Source: DP-19 sp036496285 (lineage in GTDB: Bacteria; Desulfobacterota; Binatia; UTPRO1). Taken from it: a DNA stretch of 64,000 nucleotides. A program made the translations under genes and the position numbers. The notes beneath the pieces were generated by a model. That model saw only the letters and a program-made list of their open reading frames with translations. It searched no databases and was not told the DNA's origin. The stretch covers positions 1 to 64,000 of the forward strand of contig DASXLI010000031.1 of the NCBI GenBank assembly GCA_036496285.1, in the 5' to 3' direction. This document shows positions 8,767 to 17,415 of this stretch, one piece after another (the first letter of the stretch is position 1; the number at the start of each line of letters is the position of its first letter).

Positions 8767-9371
8767 CCGGACACATCACGCGACGTCGGGAAGCGCTCGG
8801 CTTCGTCGTTCTGCTCGTAAGCATCTCATCCCCTGCTGCCGCTCAGAGCGATCGGCTTCATCGATATGTGTCGCCCGATCACGCGCTAACCGCCGTCGTG
8901 ACGGCAGTGTCCAGCACCCGCGAGGACTCGGTGCAAATCCTAAATGCGTCGGGAATGACGCGCCTCGAGCGGAGCTTCGCGTCGTCGGACGGCGAACACG
9001 GGGTCGTCATCGAGAAGGCAACTTGGAGCCCCGACTCGGAGTTCTTCGTCTTCAGCGGATACAGCTCGGGCGGTCATCAGCCCTGGCGCGCCCCGCTGTT
9101 CATCTACGGTCGAGCGCGAAACACCATCTACGAACTCGACAAGTGCGTTCCCGGGATCGCGGTCGTCGAGTCTGGCTTCGAGATGGTCGCTCCACATCTC
9201 GTACGTGTGACGGTCGCTTCCTTTTCGCACGGACTGGGTGAGGATCATCGATCCGAGACGTATGACCTGCGCGATGTGGTCCACAAGTGCCAGATCAAGG
9301 ACGGCGCCTCTCCCCGCGATCCGCACCCGCACACTAAGCCTGTGCGTTCGGGGGCATGGGTACAGTTGTGA
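8763..9371 (+). CDS. Predicted secreted protein of unknown function
   Basis: A 202-residue protein with a GTG start overlapping the rlmN stop (GTGA). A signal peptide is visible: Arg-rich start (TRRREA), hydrophobic core (GFVVLLVSISS), then a probable cleavage site in SSPAAAQ near residue 28. The mature part has alternating strands and a WSPDSEFFVFSGYSSGG stretch of the beta-propeller or WD40-like type, and two cysteines. No family is recognised. Codon use is less GC-rich at third positions than in neighbouring genes (for example aaatgcg, ataca), and it directly precedes an IS relic, so horizontal gain is suggested. The last residues could be altered by the insertion that follows. Confidence 0.6.
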   Translation: MTGHITRRREALGFVVLLVSISSPAAAQSDRLHRYVSPDHALTAVVTAVSSTREDSVQILNASGMTRLERSFASSDGEHGVVIEKATWSPDSEFFVFSGYSSGGHQPWRAPLFIYGRARNTIYELDKCVPGIAVVESGFEMVAPHLVRVTVASFSHGLGEDHRSETYDLRDVVHKCQIKDGASPRDPHPHTKPVRSGAWVQL

Positions 9372-9375
9372 TCTC

Positions 9376-9592
9376 GAGACATGGGTAACAGTCATACGCG
9401 GGACCGGAGACGTTCTAGAGACATGCGTTGCAGGGTTGAGTTAGGCCGAGCCGATCGGCTACGTGCCACCGGCCGAGTACGAGCAAGCCTACTACCGCAA
9501 TCAGAGCAGTCAGGAGGCTCCAGCCATGGGGGCCGGAGAAAACCAACCGAGTCTCCGATGAACTCGGGGCGGTTCAGTGTCACCCATGTCTC
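9376..9592. mobile_element. Relic of an IS3-like insertion sequence, internally deleted
   Basis: A ~217-bp remnant bounded by imperfect inverted repeats. The left end GAGACATGGGTAACAGT (9376-9392) matches the reverse complement of the right end AGTGTCACCCATGTCTC (9576-9592) at 15 of 17 positions by eye. Further GAGAC-type motifs sit inside the left end (around 9406 and 9418), as in subterminal transposase-binding sites. Between the ends only the last part of a transposase gene remains (next entry). The boundary just outside the repeats may extend a few bases (CCGGTCC follows on the right). The assignment to IS3 rests on the transposase tail; the target duplication was not identified. Confidence 0.65.
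9445..9561 (+). pseudogene. C-terminal remnant of IS3-family transposase OrfB
   Basis: A 38-codon open stretch with no start of its own, ending in TGA. Its translation contains EPIGYVPPAEYEQAYYR and ends NQPSLR, the typical C-terminus of IS3-family integrase-type transposases (EPIG.VPPAE.E..YY, then N..SLR). Nearly the whole rve catalytic domain is missing, so this is a dead fragment. It lies between the two inverted-repeat ends of the relic, in the expected orientation relative to the right end. Too short for confident subgroup assignment. Confidence 0.7.
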
Positions 9593-9614
9593 CGGTCCGT
9601 ACCGGCCGCTCACC

Positions 9615-9643
9615 TTGACTCACGACGTGCGTTCTGCTAGAAG
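9615..9643 (+). promoter_or_regulatory. Putative sigma-70-type promoter before the tyrosine transposase
   Basis: TTGACT (9615-9620) and TAGAAG (9638-9643) are separated by 17 bases. The -35 matches the consensus at 5 of 6 positions and the -10 at 4 of 6. Transcription would start near 9650, leaving a very short leader before the ATGATG at 9659, with no clear Shine-Dalgarno. The promoter begins about 20 bases outside the IS relic, so the insertion may have helped create it. Confidence 0.4.
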
Positions 9644-9658
9644 GTAGCCTGATTCAAG

Positions 9659-10378
9659 ATGATGCATCCAACGACGCGCGGATCTTCTCAGCTTCCCCTG
9701 CGACTGTCCCCGACCAATGGCTGGGGCGGACGACGCCTTGGGGCCGGCCGGAAGGCCGGTGACCGCCCATGCGTGCGCCATATGTCCCGCCCGCAGTTCC
9801 GTCGGTCGTTGCCCGCGCATGTGACCCTGAGGATGCGCGCCGATCTGCCGTCGCTTCGGACGGTTTCCATCGTGCGCGAGATCGAGCGGACCTTCGCGGT
9901 CGGCTGCGACCGCCCAGATTTCCGGTTGGTTCACTACTCGTTGCAGGGCAACCACGCGCATCTGATCGTCGAAGCCCGCGACCGGCTAGCCCTCGGGCGT
10001 GGCATGATGGCCGTTGGTGCTCGGTTGGCTCGCGCGGTGAACCGCGTCGTCGGCCGGAAGGGGCGTGTGCTCGCCGATCGCTACCATGTGCGCATGCTGC
10101 CGACGCCGCGCGAGGTGCACCGTGCCCTTCGCTATCTGCTTCTGAACGCCCGCCGACACGCCGGGAAGGTGCGTTCAGCGATCCGCGGCAGCTCTGGGCT
10201 TGACCCCGCGTCTTCCGCCCGTTGGTTTTCCGGGTGGAAACGTGCGGCAGGAGGGAAGGGCGCGGAGAGGGACGAGCCGGTGCTTAGTCGACCGCCGGTC
10301 GCCCGGGCGCGAACGTGGCTTCTGACGGTCGGGTGGCGCCGCCACGGACTGCTCGATCCCGCGGACGTTCCCGGCTAG
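9659..10378 (+). CDS. REP-associated tyrosine transposase (RAYT), Y1/IS200-like
   Basis: A 239-residue HUH-type single-strand transposase. Near the N-terminus is GGRRLGAGRK, the Gly/Arg motif found in RAYTs. The HUH pair is H99 and H101 in QGNHAHLIVEA, and the catalytic tyrosine is probably Y142 in LADRYHVRML, with the family's RALRYLLLNARRH helix after it. It lacks the short paired ends of IS200/IS605 elements that I could recognise, as expected for a domesticated RAYT acting on genomic REP hairpins. It starts at the tandem ATGATG; a promoter-like sequence lies just upstream. Neighbours are an IS relic on one side and a housekeeping lipid kinase on the other, so it is part of an accessory insert. 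Confidence 0.8.
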   Translation: MMHPTTRGSSQLPLRLSPTNGWGGRRLGAGRKAGDRPCVRHMSRPQFRRSLPAHVTLRMRADLPSLRTVSIVREIERTFAVGCDRPDFRLVHYSLQGNHAHLIVEARDRLALGRGMMAVGARLARAVNRVVGRKGRVLADRYHVRMLPTPREVHRALRYLLLNARRHAGKVRSAIRGSSGLDPASSARWFSGWKRAAGGKGAERDEPVLSRPPVARARTWLLTVGWRRHGLLDPADVPG

Positions 10379-10410
10379 TCGTTACCAGATCGTGGGGATC
10401 GATCCGTAAC

Positions 10411-11346
10411 GTGCCGGGCATCGGCGTCGTCGTCAATCCGAACGCCGGCAGCAACCGCCGCCGGCCGAAGCGGGCGCAGGCGTTCGCCGACATCGTCGGC
10501 GACCACGGGATGGTGCGGGTGACGCACGACCTCGCGGCCGTCGACGAGGTGGCGCGCGAGTTCGCTGCGGCGAAGATCGACATCCTCGCGGTGTGCGGCG
10601 GCGACGGCAGCCACTTCCGCACGCTCACGGCGGTGCGGCGCGCCTACCCGAACGGCGCGTTGCCCTTGTTTCTGCCGCTACGCGCCGGGACGATGAACTA
10701 CATCGCGCGCTCGATCGGCTGCATGCGGGGCGGCCCCGAGCACGTTCTGGCGCACGTGGCCCACGATTACCGCCACGGCCGCACGCACGACATCATCGAG
10801 CGCCAATTGCTGATCGCGAACGGTGAGCACGCCGGCTTCGTCTTCGGCTGCGGCGTGATCGTGAACTACCTGCGGCTCTACTACAGCGAGGCGAAGCCGG
10901 GACCCATGACCGCGACCCGGCTCCTCGCGCGGCTGATCGGGTCGGCGCTCACGGGGACCTCGCTCGTGCGCGGGGTGTTCCGCCGGGTCATCGCCGACGT
11001 CGACTGCGACGGCGAGCGGGTGCCGTTCCGGACGTACACGGTCATCCTCGGCGGTACCATCACGCACGTTGCACTGGGCTTCAAACCGATGTATCTGGCG
11101 GCGCGCAAGCGCGACCACTTTCACTTGCTCGCCGGGCCCATCGGTCCCCTGAGCCTGACACGCAAGATCGTCCGCTTCCACCGAGGGTTCCCACTGGAAG
11201 AGCCGGAATTCTACGACAATCTCGCTCGCGAGGTGACCATTCGCTTCGCGACCCCGACGGGCTTCATGATGGACGGTGACATCCTCGATCCCGTGGAGAC
11301 GCTCACGATCCGGACCGGCCCGACGCTCTCGATGATCCGCGGCTGA
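10411..11346 (+). CDS. Diacylglycerol/lipid kinase family protein
   Basis: A 311-residue member of the DAGK catalytic family (YegS/BmrU-like). The order of motifs is typical: GVVVNPNAGSN at about 4-14, the nucleotide-binding VCGGDGSHFRTL near 65-76 (GGDGS in place of the usual GGDGT), and PLRAGTMNYIARSIG near 94-108, followed by a beta-rich C-terminal domain with GFMMDGD near the end. The GTG at 10411 is chosen because GIGVVVNPNAG is the family N-terminus; the frame is open to 10315 but those residues are Arg-rich and overlap the transposase gene. The lipid substrate (diacylglycerol, sphingoid base or other) is not decided by the sequence. Confidence 0.82.
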   Translation: MPGIGVVVNPNAGSNRRRPKRAQAFADIVGDHGMVRVTHDLAAVDEVAREFAAAKIDILAVCGGDGSHFRTLTAVRRAYPNGALPLFLPLRAGTMNYIARSIGCMRGGPEHVLAHVAHDYRHGRTHDIIERQLLIANGEHAGFVFGCGVIVNYLRLYYSEAKPGPMTATRLLARLIGSALTGTSLVRGVFRRVIADVDCDGERVPFRTYTVILGGTITHVALGFKPMYLAARKRDHFHLLAGPIGPLSLTRKIVRFHRGFPLEEPEFYDNLAREVTIRFATPTGFMMDGDILDPVETLTIRTGPTLSMIRG

Positions 11347-11360
11347 GAAAGGACCCGCAC

Positions 11361-12227
11361 GTGCGCACGATCGGCATCATCGGCGGGAGCGGCCTCTACA
11401 CGATGGAGGGGCTCTCGGACGTCCAGGAGCTCGTGGTACCGACGCCCTTCGGCGATCCGTCGGACGCGATCGTTTCCGGGCGGCTCGGCGAGGCGCGCCT
11501 CCTCTTCCTGCCGCGCCACGGTCGCGGCCATCGTCTGCTGCCCTCCGAGCTCCCGTTCCGCGCCAACATCTGGGCCTTGAAGAAGCTCGGCGCCGAAGGG
11601 GTGATCGCGGTGAGCGCCGTCGGCAGCCTGCGCGAGGAGATCGCGCCCGGCCACCTCGTCGTGCCCGATCAGTTCATCGACCGCACCTTCGCCCGCGCCG
11701 GCACCTTTTTCGGCGACGGCATCGTCGCCCACGTGGGCTTCGGCGATCCGGTGTGCGGCGAGCTCTCGGCCGCGCTCCTCGCGAGCGCGCGCCGTCTCGG
11801 CGCCACGGTGCATGCCGGCGGGACGTACGTCTGCATGGAGGGCCCGCAGTTCTCGACCCGTGCCGAGTCGGAGCTCTACCGCGGCTGGGGCGCGTCGATC
11901 ATCGGTATGACGAACCTGCAGGAGGCGAAGCTCGCGCGCGAGGCCGAGCTCTGCTTCGCGACGCTCGCGCTCGCCACCGACTACGACTGCTGGAAGCAGG
12001 ACGCGCACGAGGTCGCGATCGCCGACGTGCTCGCGGTCCTGAACGCCAACGTCGCTCTCGCGAAGCGCGTCGTCCACGACGTCGTGCCGACGCTCGACCG
12101 CCCGTCGCGCTGCGGGTGCGGCCGGGCGCTCGAGCACGCCATCATCACCGACCGTGGGCGCATTCCGGGGCAGGTGAAGCGCGACCTGGCCCCGATCATC
12201 GGCCGCTACATTCCGGAGGAACCATGA
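11361..12227 (+). CDS. mtnP: S-methyl-5'-thioadenosine phosphorylase
   Basis: A 288-residue phosphorylase that splits methylthioadenosine to adenine and methylthioribose-1-phosphate in methionine salvage and polyamine synthesis. The start MRTIGIIGGSGLYTMEGL has the GGSG phosphate loop. RHGRGHRLLPSELPFRANIWALKKLG, AVGSLREEIAPGHLVVPDQFIDRT and the purine-site segment CMEGPQFSTRAES are all characteristic. The late part FATLALATDYDCW matches MTAP rather than inosine/guanosine phosphorylases. A GTG start follows AAAGGA at a normal distance. The stop overlaps the downstream PfkB kinase gene by four bases, so the two are probably co-expressed. Confidence 0.93.
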   Translation: MRTIGIIGGSGLYTMEGLSDVQELVVPTPFGDPSDAIVSGRLGEARLLFLPRHGRGHRLLPSELPFRANIWALKKLGAEGVIAVSAVGSLREEIAPGHLVVPDQFIDRTFARAGTFFGDGIVAHVGFGDPVCGELSAALLASARRLGATVHAGGTYVCMEGPQFSTRAESELYRGWGASIIGMTNLQEAKLAREAELCFATLALATDYDCWKQDAHEVAIADVLAVLNANVALAKRVVHDVVPTLDRPSRCGCGRALEHAIITDRGRIPGQVKRDLAPIIGRYIPEEP

Positions 12228-13132
12228 GCCTGCTCGTCGTCGGGTCCGTCGCCATCGACACGCTCGAGACGCCCCGCGGGCGCGCGCCCGACGTCCTCGG
12301 CGGGGCGGCGACCTACTTCGCGGTGGCGGCGAGCTTCTTCGGCCCGGTGCGGCTGGTCGCCGTGATCGGTGACGATTTCCCGCAGGCCGAACTCGACTGG
12401 TTCACGCGCCGGGGCATCGATCTCGCGGGATTGGAGGTCCAGAAGGGCAAGAGCTTGCGGTGGACGGGGCGCTACCACGAGGACATGAACGTCCGTGACA
12501 CGCTCTCGTTCGAGGCCAACGTCTTCGAGCACTTCTCGCCCGAGCTGCCGGTGGCCTATCGCGACTCGCCGTTCGTCTTCCTCGCCAACATCGCGCCGAA
12601 GCTGCAGGGGCGCGTACTCGACCAGGTGACGAGTCCGCGGCTGGTGGGCGCGGACACGATGAACTTCTACATCGAGAACGCCCGCGCCGATCTCGACCTG
12701 CTGCTGAAGCGCGTACCGCTCCTCATGATCAACGACGAGGAGGCGCGCATGATCTCCGGCGAGCGCAACATGCTCCGCGCCGCCCGCCGCATTCTGGCGA
12801 TGGGTCCGACGAGCCTCATGATCAAGCGCGGCGAGTACGGCGTGATGTACTTCTCGGGTGACAGCGTCTTTGCCGTGCCGGCCTATCCGCTCGAGGACGT
12901 CTTCGATCCGACCGGCGCGGGCGACACCTTCGCGGGCGGCGTCATGGGCTACCTCGCGAGCTCGGGCGATCTCTCGGCGGCCGGCGTCCGGCGCGCGATC
13001 GTCTACGGCAGCGTGCTGGCGTCGTTCACGGTGGAGGCGTTCAGCCTCGAGCGCCTGCGCAGCCTCACGCGGGAGGAGATCGACCGCCGTTACCGGCAGT
13101 TCATCAGCCTCACCGCCTTCGACGTGCCCTGA
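12224..13132 (+). CDS. PfkB-family carbohydrate/nucleoside kinase
   Basis: A 302-residue ribokinase-fold kinase. It has the N-terminal GGAATYFAVAASFFG substrate-side Gly-rich motif and the C-terminal anion-hole and catalytic motif DPTGAGDTFAGGVMGYL, with the base Asp in GAGD. The ATG overlaps the mtnP stop (ATGA) behind GGAGGAA. The tight coupling to MTA phosphorylase suggests a substrate from purine or methylthioribose metabolism, such as adenosine or a nucleoside; this is inference, since PfkB members cannot be told apart by motif alone. A GT2 gene follows after 7 bases. Confidence 0.82.
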   Translation: MSLLVVGSVAIDTLETPRGRAPDVLGGAATYFAVAASFFGPVRLVAVIGDDFPQAELDWFTRRGIDLAGLEVQKGKSLRWTGRYHEDMNVRDTLSFEANVFEHFSPELPVAYRDSPFVFLANIAPKLQGRVLDQVTSPRLVGADTMNFYIENARADLDLLLKRVPLLMINDEEARMISGERNMLRAARRILAMGPTSLMIKRGEYGVMYFSGDSVFAVPAYPLEDVFDPTGAGDTFAGGVMGYLASSGDLSAAGVRRAIVYGSVLASFTVEAFSLERLRSLTREEIDRRYRQFISLTAFDVP

Positions 13133-13139
13133 GGACGCC

Positions 13140-14117
13140 ATGCCGCAACTCTCCGTCGTCGTTCCCGTCTACAACGAGGCCCCCAACGCCGAGGCGCTGG
13201 TGCAGGAGCTGCGCGCTACGCTCGACCGCCTGACCCTCACCGCCGAGGTCGTGCTGATCGACGACGGCTCGACGGACGAGACCTACGCGTTGCTCGTCGC
13301 GGCCGCCGGCACGGATCCGCGCTTCCGCCTCGTCCGCTTGCGCCGCAACTTCGGCCAGACGGCCGCGCTCGCCGCCGGTCTCGATCATGCGACCGGGAGC
13401 ATCGTCGTCACGATGGACGGCGATCTGCAGAACGACCCGGCCGACATCCCGCGCTTGATCGACGGGCTCGACGCGGGCGCCGACGTGGTGAACGGCTGGC
13501 GTCGTGACCGCAAGGATCCCTTCCTGTCACGGCAGCTGCCGTCGATCATCGCCAACGCGATCATCGGCGCCACCACCAACGTGCGGATCCACGACTACGG
13601 CTGCGGCATCAAGGCGTTCCGCGCCGAGACGGCGAAGTCGCTGAAGCTCTACGGCGAGATGCATCGCTTCATCGCCGCGATCGCCGGCGATCTCGGCGCC
13701 AACGTGACCGAGATTCCGGTCAATCACCGGCCGCGCTTGCGTGGCAAGTCGAAGTACGGCTTGTCGCGCACGATCCGGGTCGTGCTCGACCTGCTCACGA
13801 TCAAGTTCCTGTCGGGGTACTCGACCCGGCCGATCCACGTCTTCGGCTTCTTCGGCATGATCGCGACGCTCCTGGGCATCGGGATCACGGGCATGCTCGG
13901 CGTCGAGAAGATCCTCTTCGGGGTGCCGCTGGCCGACCGGCCGCTCCTGCTGCTCGGCATCCTGCTCGTCCTCGGCGGTGTCCAATTCGTGACACTGGGC
14001 CTCCTCGGCGAGATGTTGGCCCGCACGTACCACGAGTCGCAGGCGAAGCCGATCTATACGGTTCGCGAGGTGCACCAAGCGGCTCCCCCGCGCGTTCCCG
14101 CCGCCCAGGGCACGTGA
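13140..14117 (+). CDS. Family 2 glycosyltransferase with C-terminal membrane helices (polyprenyl-phosphate sugar synthase type)
   Basis: A 325-residue GT2 enzyme of the dolichyl/undecaprenyl-phosphate sugar synthase type (GtrB/ArnC/DPM1-like). The GT-A start LSVVVPVYNEAPNAEALV, the nucleotide-binding VLIDDGSTDET and the metal-site MDGDLQNDP (DxD-like) are in place, as is the acceptor-side HRPRLRGKSKYGLSRTIRVVLDLL stretch. Two hydrophobic hairpin segments follow (FGFFGMIATLLGIGITGML and LLLLGILLVLGGVQFVTLGLL). Such enzymes load one sugar onto a lipid carrier that GT-C proteins then use; the two GT-C-like proteins in this window are possible partners. Donor sugar unknown. Confidence 0.85.
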   Translation: MPQLSVVVPVYNEAPNAEALVQELRATLDRLTLTAEVVLIDDGSTDETYALLVAAAGTDPRFRLVRLRRNFGQTAALAAGLDHATGSIVVTMDGDLQNDPADIPRLIDGLDAGADVVNGWRRDRKDPFLSRQLPSIIANAIIGATTNVRIHDYGCGIKAFRAETAKSLKLYGEMHRFIAAIAGDLGANVTEIPVNHRPRLRGKSKYGLSRTIRVVLDLLTIKFLSGYSTRPIHVFGFFGMIATLLGIGITGMLGVEKILFGVPLADRPLLLLGILLVLGGVQFVTLGLLGEMLARTYHESQAKPIYTVREVHQAAPPRVPAAQGT

Positions 14118-14143
14118 AGATTTTTCAAGTTGCAGAAAGCGGT

Positions 14144-14172
14144 TTGACGGTGCGGCATGCGGCCGGTACCTT
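14144..14172 (+). promoter_or_regulatory. Putative sigma-70-type promoter of the nucleotide-sugar operon
   Basis: TTGACG (14144-14149) and TACCTT (14167-14172) are spaced by 17 bases in a comparatively AT-rich 85-base gap between the GT2 gene and the UDP-sugar dehydrogenase. The start of transcription would fall near 14179, 24 bases before the GTG and upstream of a good GGAGG ribosome site (14193-14197). Confidence 0.45.
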
Positions 14173-14202
14173 CGTAGCACTTCGAGCAGCGCGGAGGATG
14201 CG

Positions 14203-15519
14203 GTGAAACTGTGTGTCGTCGGGACGGGGTACGTCGGGCTGGTGGCCGGCACGTGCTTCGCCGAGAGCGGTAACGACGTCATCTGCGTCGATATCGACGA
14301 GGCCAAGGTCGAAACCCTGCAGAAGGGCGGCGTGCCGATCTACGAGCCCGGGCTCGAGGAGCTCATCCGTCGCAATCTCGCCGAGCGCCGCCTGTGGTTC
14401 TCGAGCGACATCGTCGCCGCCGTCCGGGCCTCCGAGATCTGCTTCATCGCGGTCGGTACGCCCGAGGCAGCCGACGGCTCCGCCGACCTGCGCGGCGTGC
14501 TGCGCGTCGCCGAGGAGATCGGCGCCGCAATGAACGGCTACCGGGTAATCGTCTGCAAGAGCACCGTGCCGGTCGGTACCGCCGACAAGGTGCGGAAGGC
14601 CATCCGGTCGAAGACGACGCACGAGTTCGACGTGGTCTCGAATCCGGAGTTCCTGAAGGAAGGCGCCGCGATCGACGACTTCATGAAGCCGGATCGAGTG
14701 GTGATCGGCGGCTCCAGCCAGCGCGCGATCGACCAGATGCTGACGCTCTACAAGCCGTTCGTCCGCACCGAGAACCCGATCATCGTGATGGACAACCGCA
14801 GCGCCGAGATGACCAAGTACGCCGCCAACGCCTTCCTCGCGACGCGCATCTCGTTCGTGAACGAGATCGCCAATCTCTGCGAGCGCGTCGGCGCCGACGT
14901 CGCCGACGTCCGCCGCGGCATGGGCTCCGACCGCCGCATCGGCCATCACTTCCTGTTCCCGGGCGTCGGCTACGGCGGCTCGTGCTTCCCGAAGGACGTG
15001 CAGGCGATCATCCGGACCGCGCACGAGAACGATCTCGAGTTTCCGCTCCTCAACGCCGTCGAGGAGGTGAACGAGCGCCAGAAGCACCTTCTGGTGCGGA
15101 AGGTCGTCGGGCACTTCGGCGAGGACTTGAAGGGGCGGCGCTTCGCGCTCTGGGGCCTCGCCTTCAAGCCGCGTACCGACGACATGCGTGAGGCGCCGTC
15201 GATCGTGATCATCGAGGAGCTGCTGCGCCGCGGCGCCACCGTCAATGCGCACGATCCCGAGGCGCTGAACGAGGCGCGCAAGGCGTTCGGCGACCGGATC
15301 AACTACCATCGGCTCAACTACGACGCGCTCGAAGGGGCCGACGCGCTGCTGGTCGTCACCGACTGGAACGAGTTCCGCCGGCCGGACTTCAAGCGCATGC
15401 GGGAGCTGATGCGAACGCCGCTCATCTTCGACGGCCGCAACCTCTACGAGCACGACGCCCTCCGCCAGCACGGGTTCGCCTACTTCCCGATTGGCCGCGC
15501 CTCGATCGAGGCCCGCTAG
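14203..15519 (+). CDS. ugd: UDP-glucose 6-dehydrogenase
   Basis: A 438-residue NAD-dependent dehydrogenase oxidising UDP-glucose to UDP-glucuronate. N-terminal Rossmann motif MKLCVVGTGYVGLVAGTCFAE, catalytic-region PVGTADKVR, VSNPEFLKEGAAIDDFMKPDR, and the catalytic cysteine C261 in GYGGSCFPKD are all present, followed by the C-terminal UDP-binding domain (GLAFKPRTDDMREAPS). The GTG start is supported by GGAGG 6-10 bases upstream and by alignment to the family N-terminus. The next gene, UDP-glucuronate decarboxylase, starts on the base after its stop, so the product is likely channelled to UDP-xylose. A GDP-mannose dehydrogenase is a less likely alternative. Confidence 0.92.
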   Translation: MKLCVVGTGYVGLVAGTCFAESGNDVICVDIDEAKVETLQKGGVPIYEPGLEELIRRNLAERRLWFSSDIVAAVRASEICFIAVGTPEAADGSADLRGVLRVAEEIGAAMNGYRVIVCKSTVPVGTADKVRKAIRSKTTHEFDVVSNPEFLKEGAAIDDFMKPDRVVIGGSSQRAIDQMLTLYKPFVRTENPIIVMDNRSAEMTKYAANAFLATRISFVNEIANLCERVGADVADVRRGMGSDRRIGHHFLFPGVGYGGSCFPKDVQAIIRTAHENDLEFPLLNAVEEVNERQKHLLVRKVVGHFGEDLKGRRFALWGLAFKPRTDDMREAPSIVIIEELLRRGATVNAHDPEALNEARKAFGDRINYHRLNYDALEGADALLVVTDWNEFRRPDFKRMRELMRTPLIFDGRNLYEHDALRQHGFAYFPIGRASIEAR

Positions 15520-16458
<939 letters not shown>

Positions 16459-16478
16459 CGCGCAGCGACGGGGGGAGC

Positions 16479-17405
16479 ATGAAGATCCTGGTCACGGGAG
16501 GGGCGGGGTTCATCGCGTCGCACATCTCCGACGCCTACCTTGCCGGCGGCCACGAGGTCGTGATCGTCGACGATCTCTCGAGCGGCAAGCGCGCCAACCT
16601 GCCGGCGGCCGCAAAATTCTACCACGCCGACATCCGCAGCCCCGAGGCTCGCGAGATCGTGCGCAACGAGCGGCCGCAGGTCGTCTCCCACCACGCGGCG
16701 CAGATGGACGTGCGGCGCTCGGTCGCCGATCCGGCCTTCGACGCCGAGGTGAACGTGCTCGGCCTCATCAACATGCTCGAGGGGGCGCGTGAGGTCGGCG
16801 CCGAGCGCGTCCTCTTCGCGTCGTCGGGCGGCGCGACCTACGGCGAGCAGAGCGCGTTCCCGGCTCCCGAGGACCACGTGCACAACCCGCTCTCGCCCTA
16901 CGGCATCACCAAGGCGACGGGCGAGCACTACCTCTTCTTCTATCACGCGGTATACGGGCTGCCCTACGTGGCGCTGCGCTACGGCAACGTGTTCGGGCCG
17001 CGCCAGGACCCGCACGGCGAGGCCGGCGTGGTCGCGATCTTCTCCGAGCGCCTGCTCGCCGGCCAGACGCCCACCATCAACGGCGACGGCAAGCAGACGC
17101 GCGACTACGTGTTCGTCGGCGACGTGGTGCGGGCGAACGTCGCCGCGCTCACCACGAGCTTCGTCGGCCCGGTCAACATCGGCACCGCCACCGAGACCGA
17201 CGTCAACACGCTCTACGCCCACCTCCGGGTACTCACCGGCAGCCCGCACCAGGCGCAGCACGGGCCCGCCAAGGCGGGCGAGCAGCGCCGCAGCGTCATC
17301 GCGATCGAGCGGGCGGCGAAGGTGCTCGGGTGGAAGCCGGAGATGCCGCTCGAAGAGGGCCTGCGGCGGACCGTCGAGTTCTTCCGCGCCCGCTTGCAGA
17401 GCTGA
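16479..17405 (+). CDS. NAD-dependent nucleotide-sugar epimerase (UDP-glucose 4-epimerase-like)
   Basis: A 308-residue extended SDR enzyme. NAD motif TGGAGFIASHISDAYL at 6-21, HHAAQMDVRRSVADP, the SSGGATYGEQ segment with the catalytic Ser/Thr region, and the YGITK catalytic pair (YxxxK) are typical of bacterial and archaeal GalE-like enzymes. GNVFGPRQDPHGEAGVVAIF is the sugar-binding segment shared with UDP-sugar 4-epimerases. It follows uxs by 20 bases behind a GGGGGAG ribosome site and ends the operon: the next gene is convergent, with only 10 bases between the stops. Exact sugar (Glc/Gal, GlcNAc or a pentose such as Xyl/Ara) is not decided by sequence. Confidence 0.82.
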   Translation: MKILVTGGAGFIASHISDAYLAGGHEVVIVDDLSSGKRANLPAAAKFYHADIRSPEAREIVRNERPQVVSHHAAQMDVRRSVADPAFDAEVNVLGLINMLEGAREVGAERVLFASSGGATYGEQSAFPAPEDHVHNPLSPYGITKATGEHYLFFYHAVYGLPYVALRYGNVFGPRQDPHGEAGVVAIFSERLLAGQTPTINGDGKQTRDYVFVGDVVRANVAALTTSFVGPVNIGTATETDVNTLYAHLRVLTGSPHQAQHGPAKAGEQRRSVIAIERAAKVLGWKPEMPLEEGLRRTVEFFRARLQS

Positions 17406-17415
17406 CGGGCGGCGA

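Noticed and set aside
9381..9647. A short plus-strand frame crossing the IS relic
   Set aside because: It is out of frame with the transposase remnant, Arg-rich and starts inside the terminal repeat.
10315..10410. Upstream extension of the lipid kinase reading frame
   Set aside because: Residues are Arg/Ser-rich and overlap the RAYT gene; the family N-terminus begins at the GTG at 10411.
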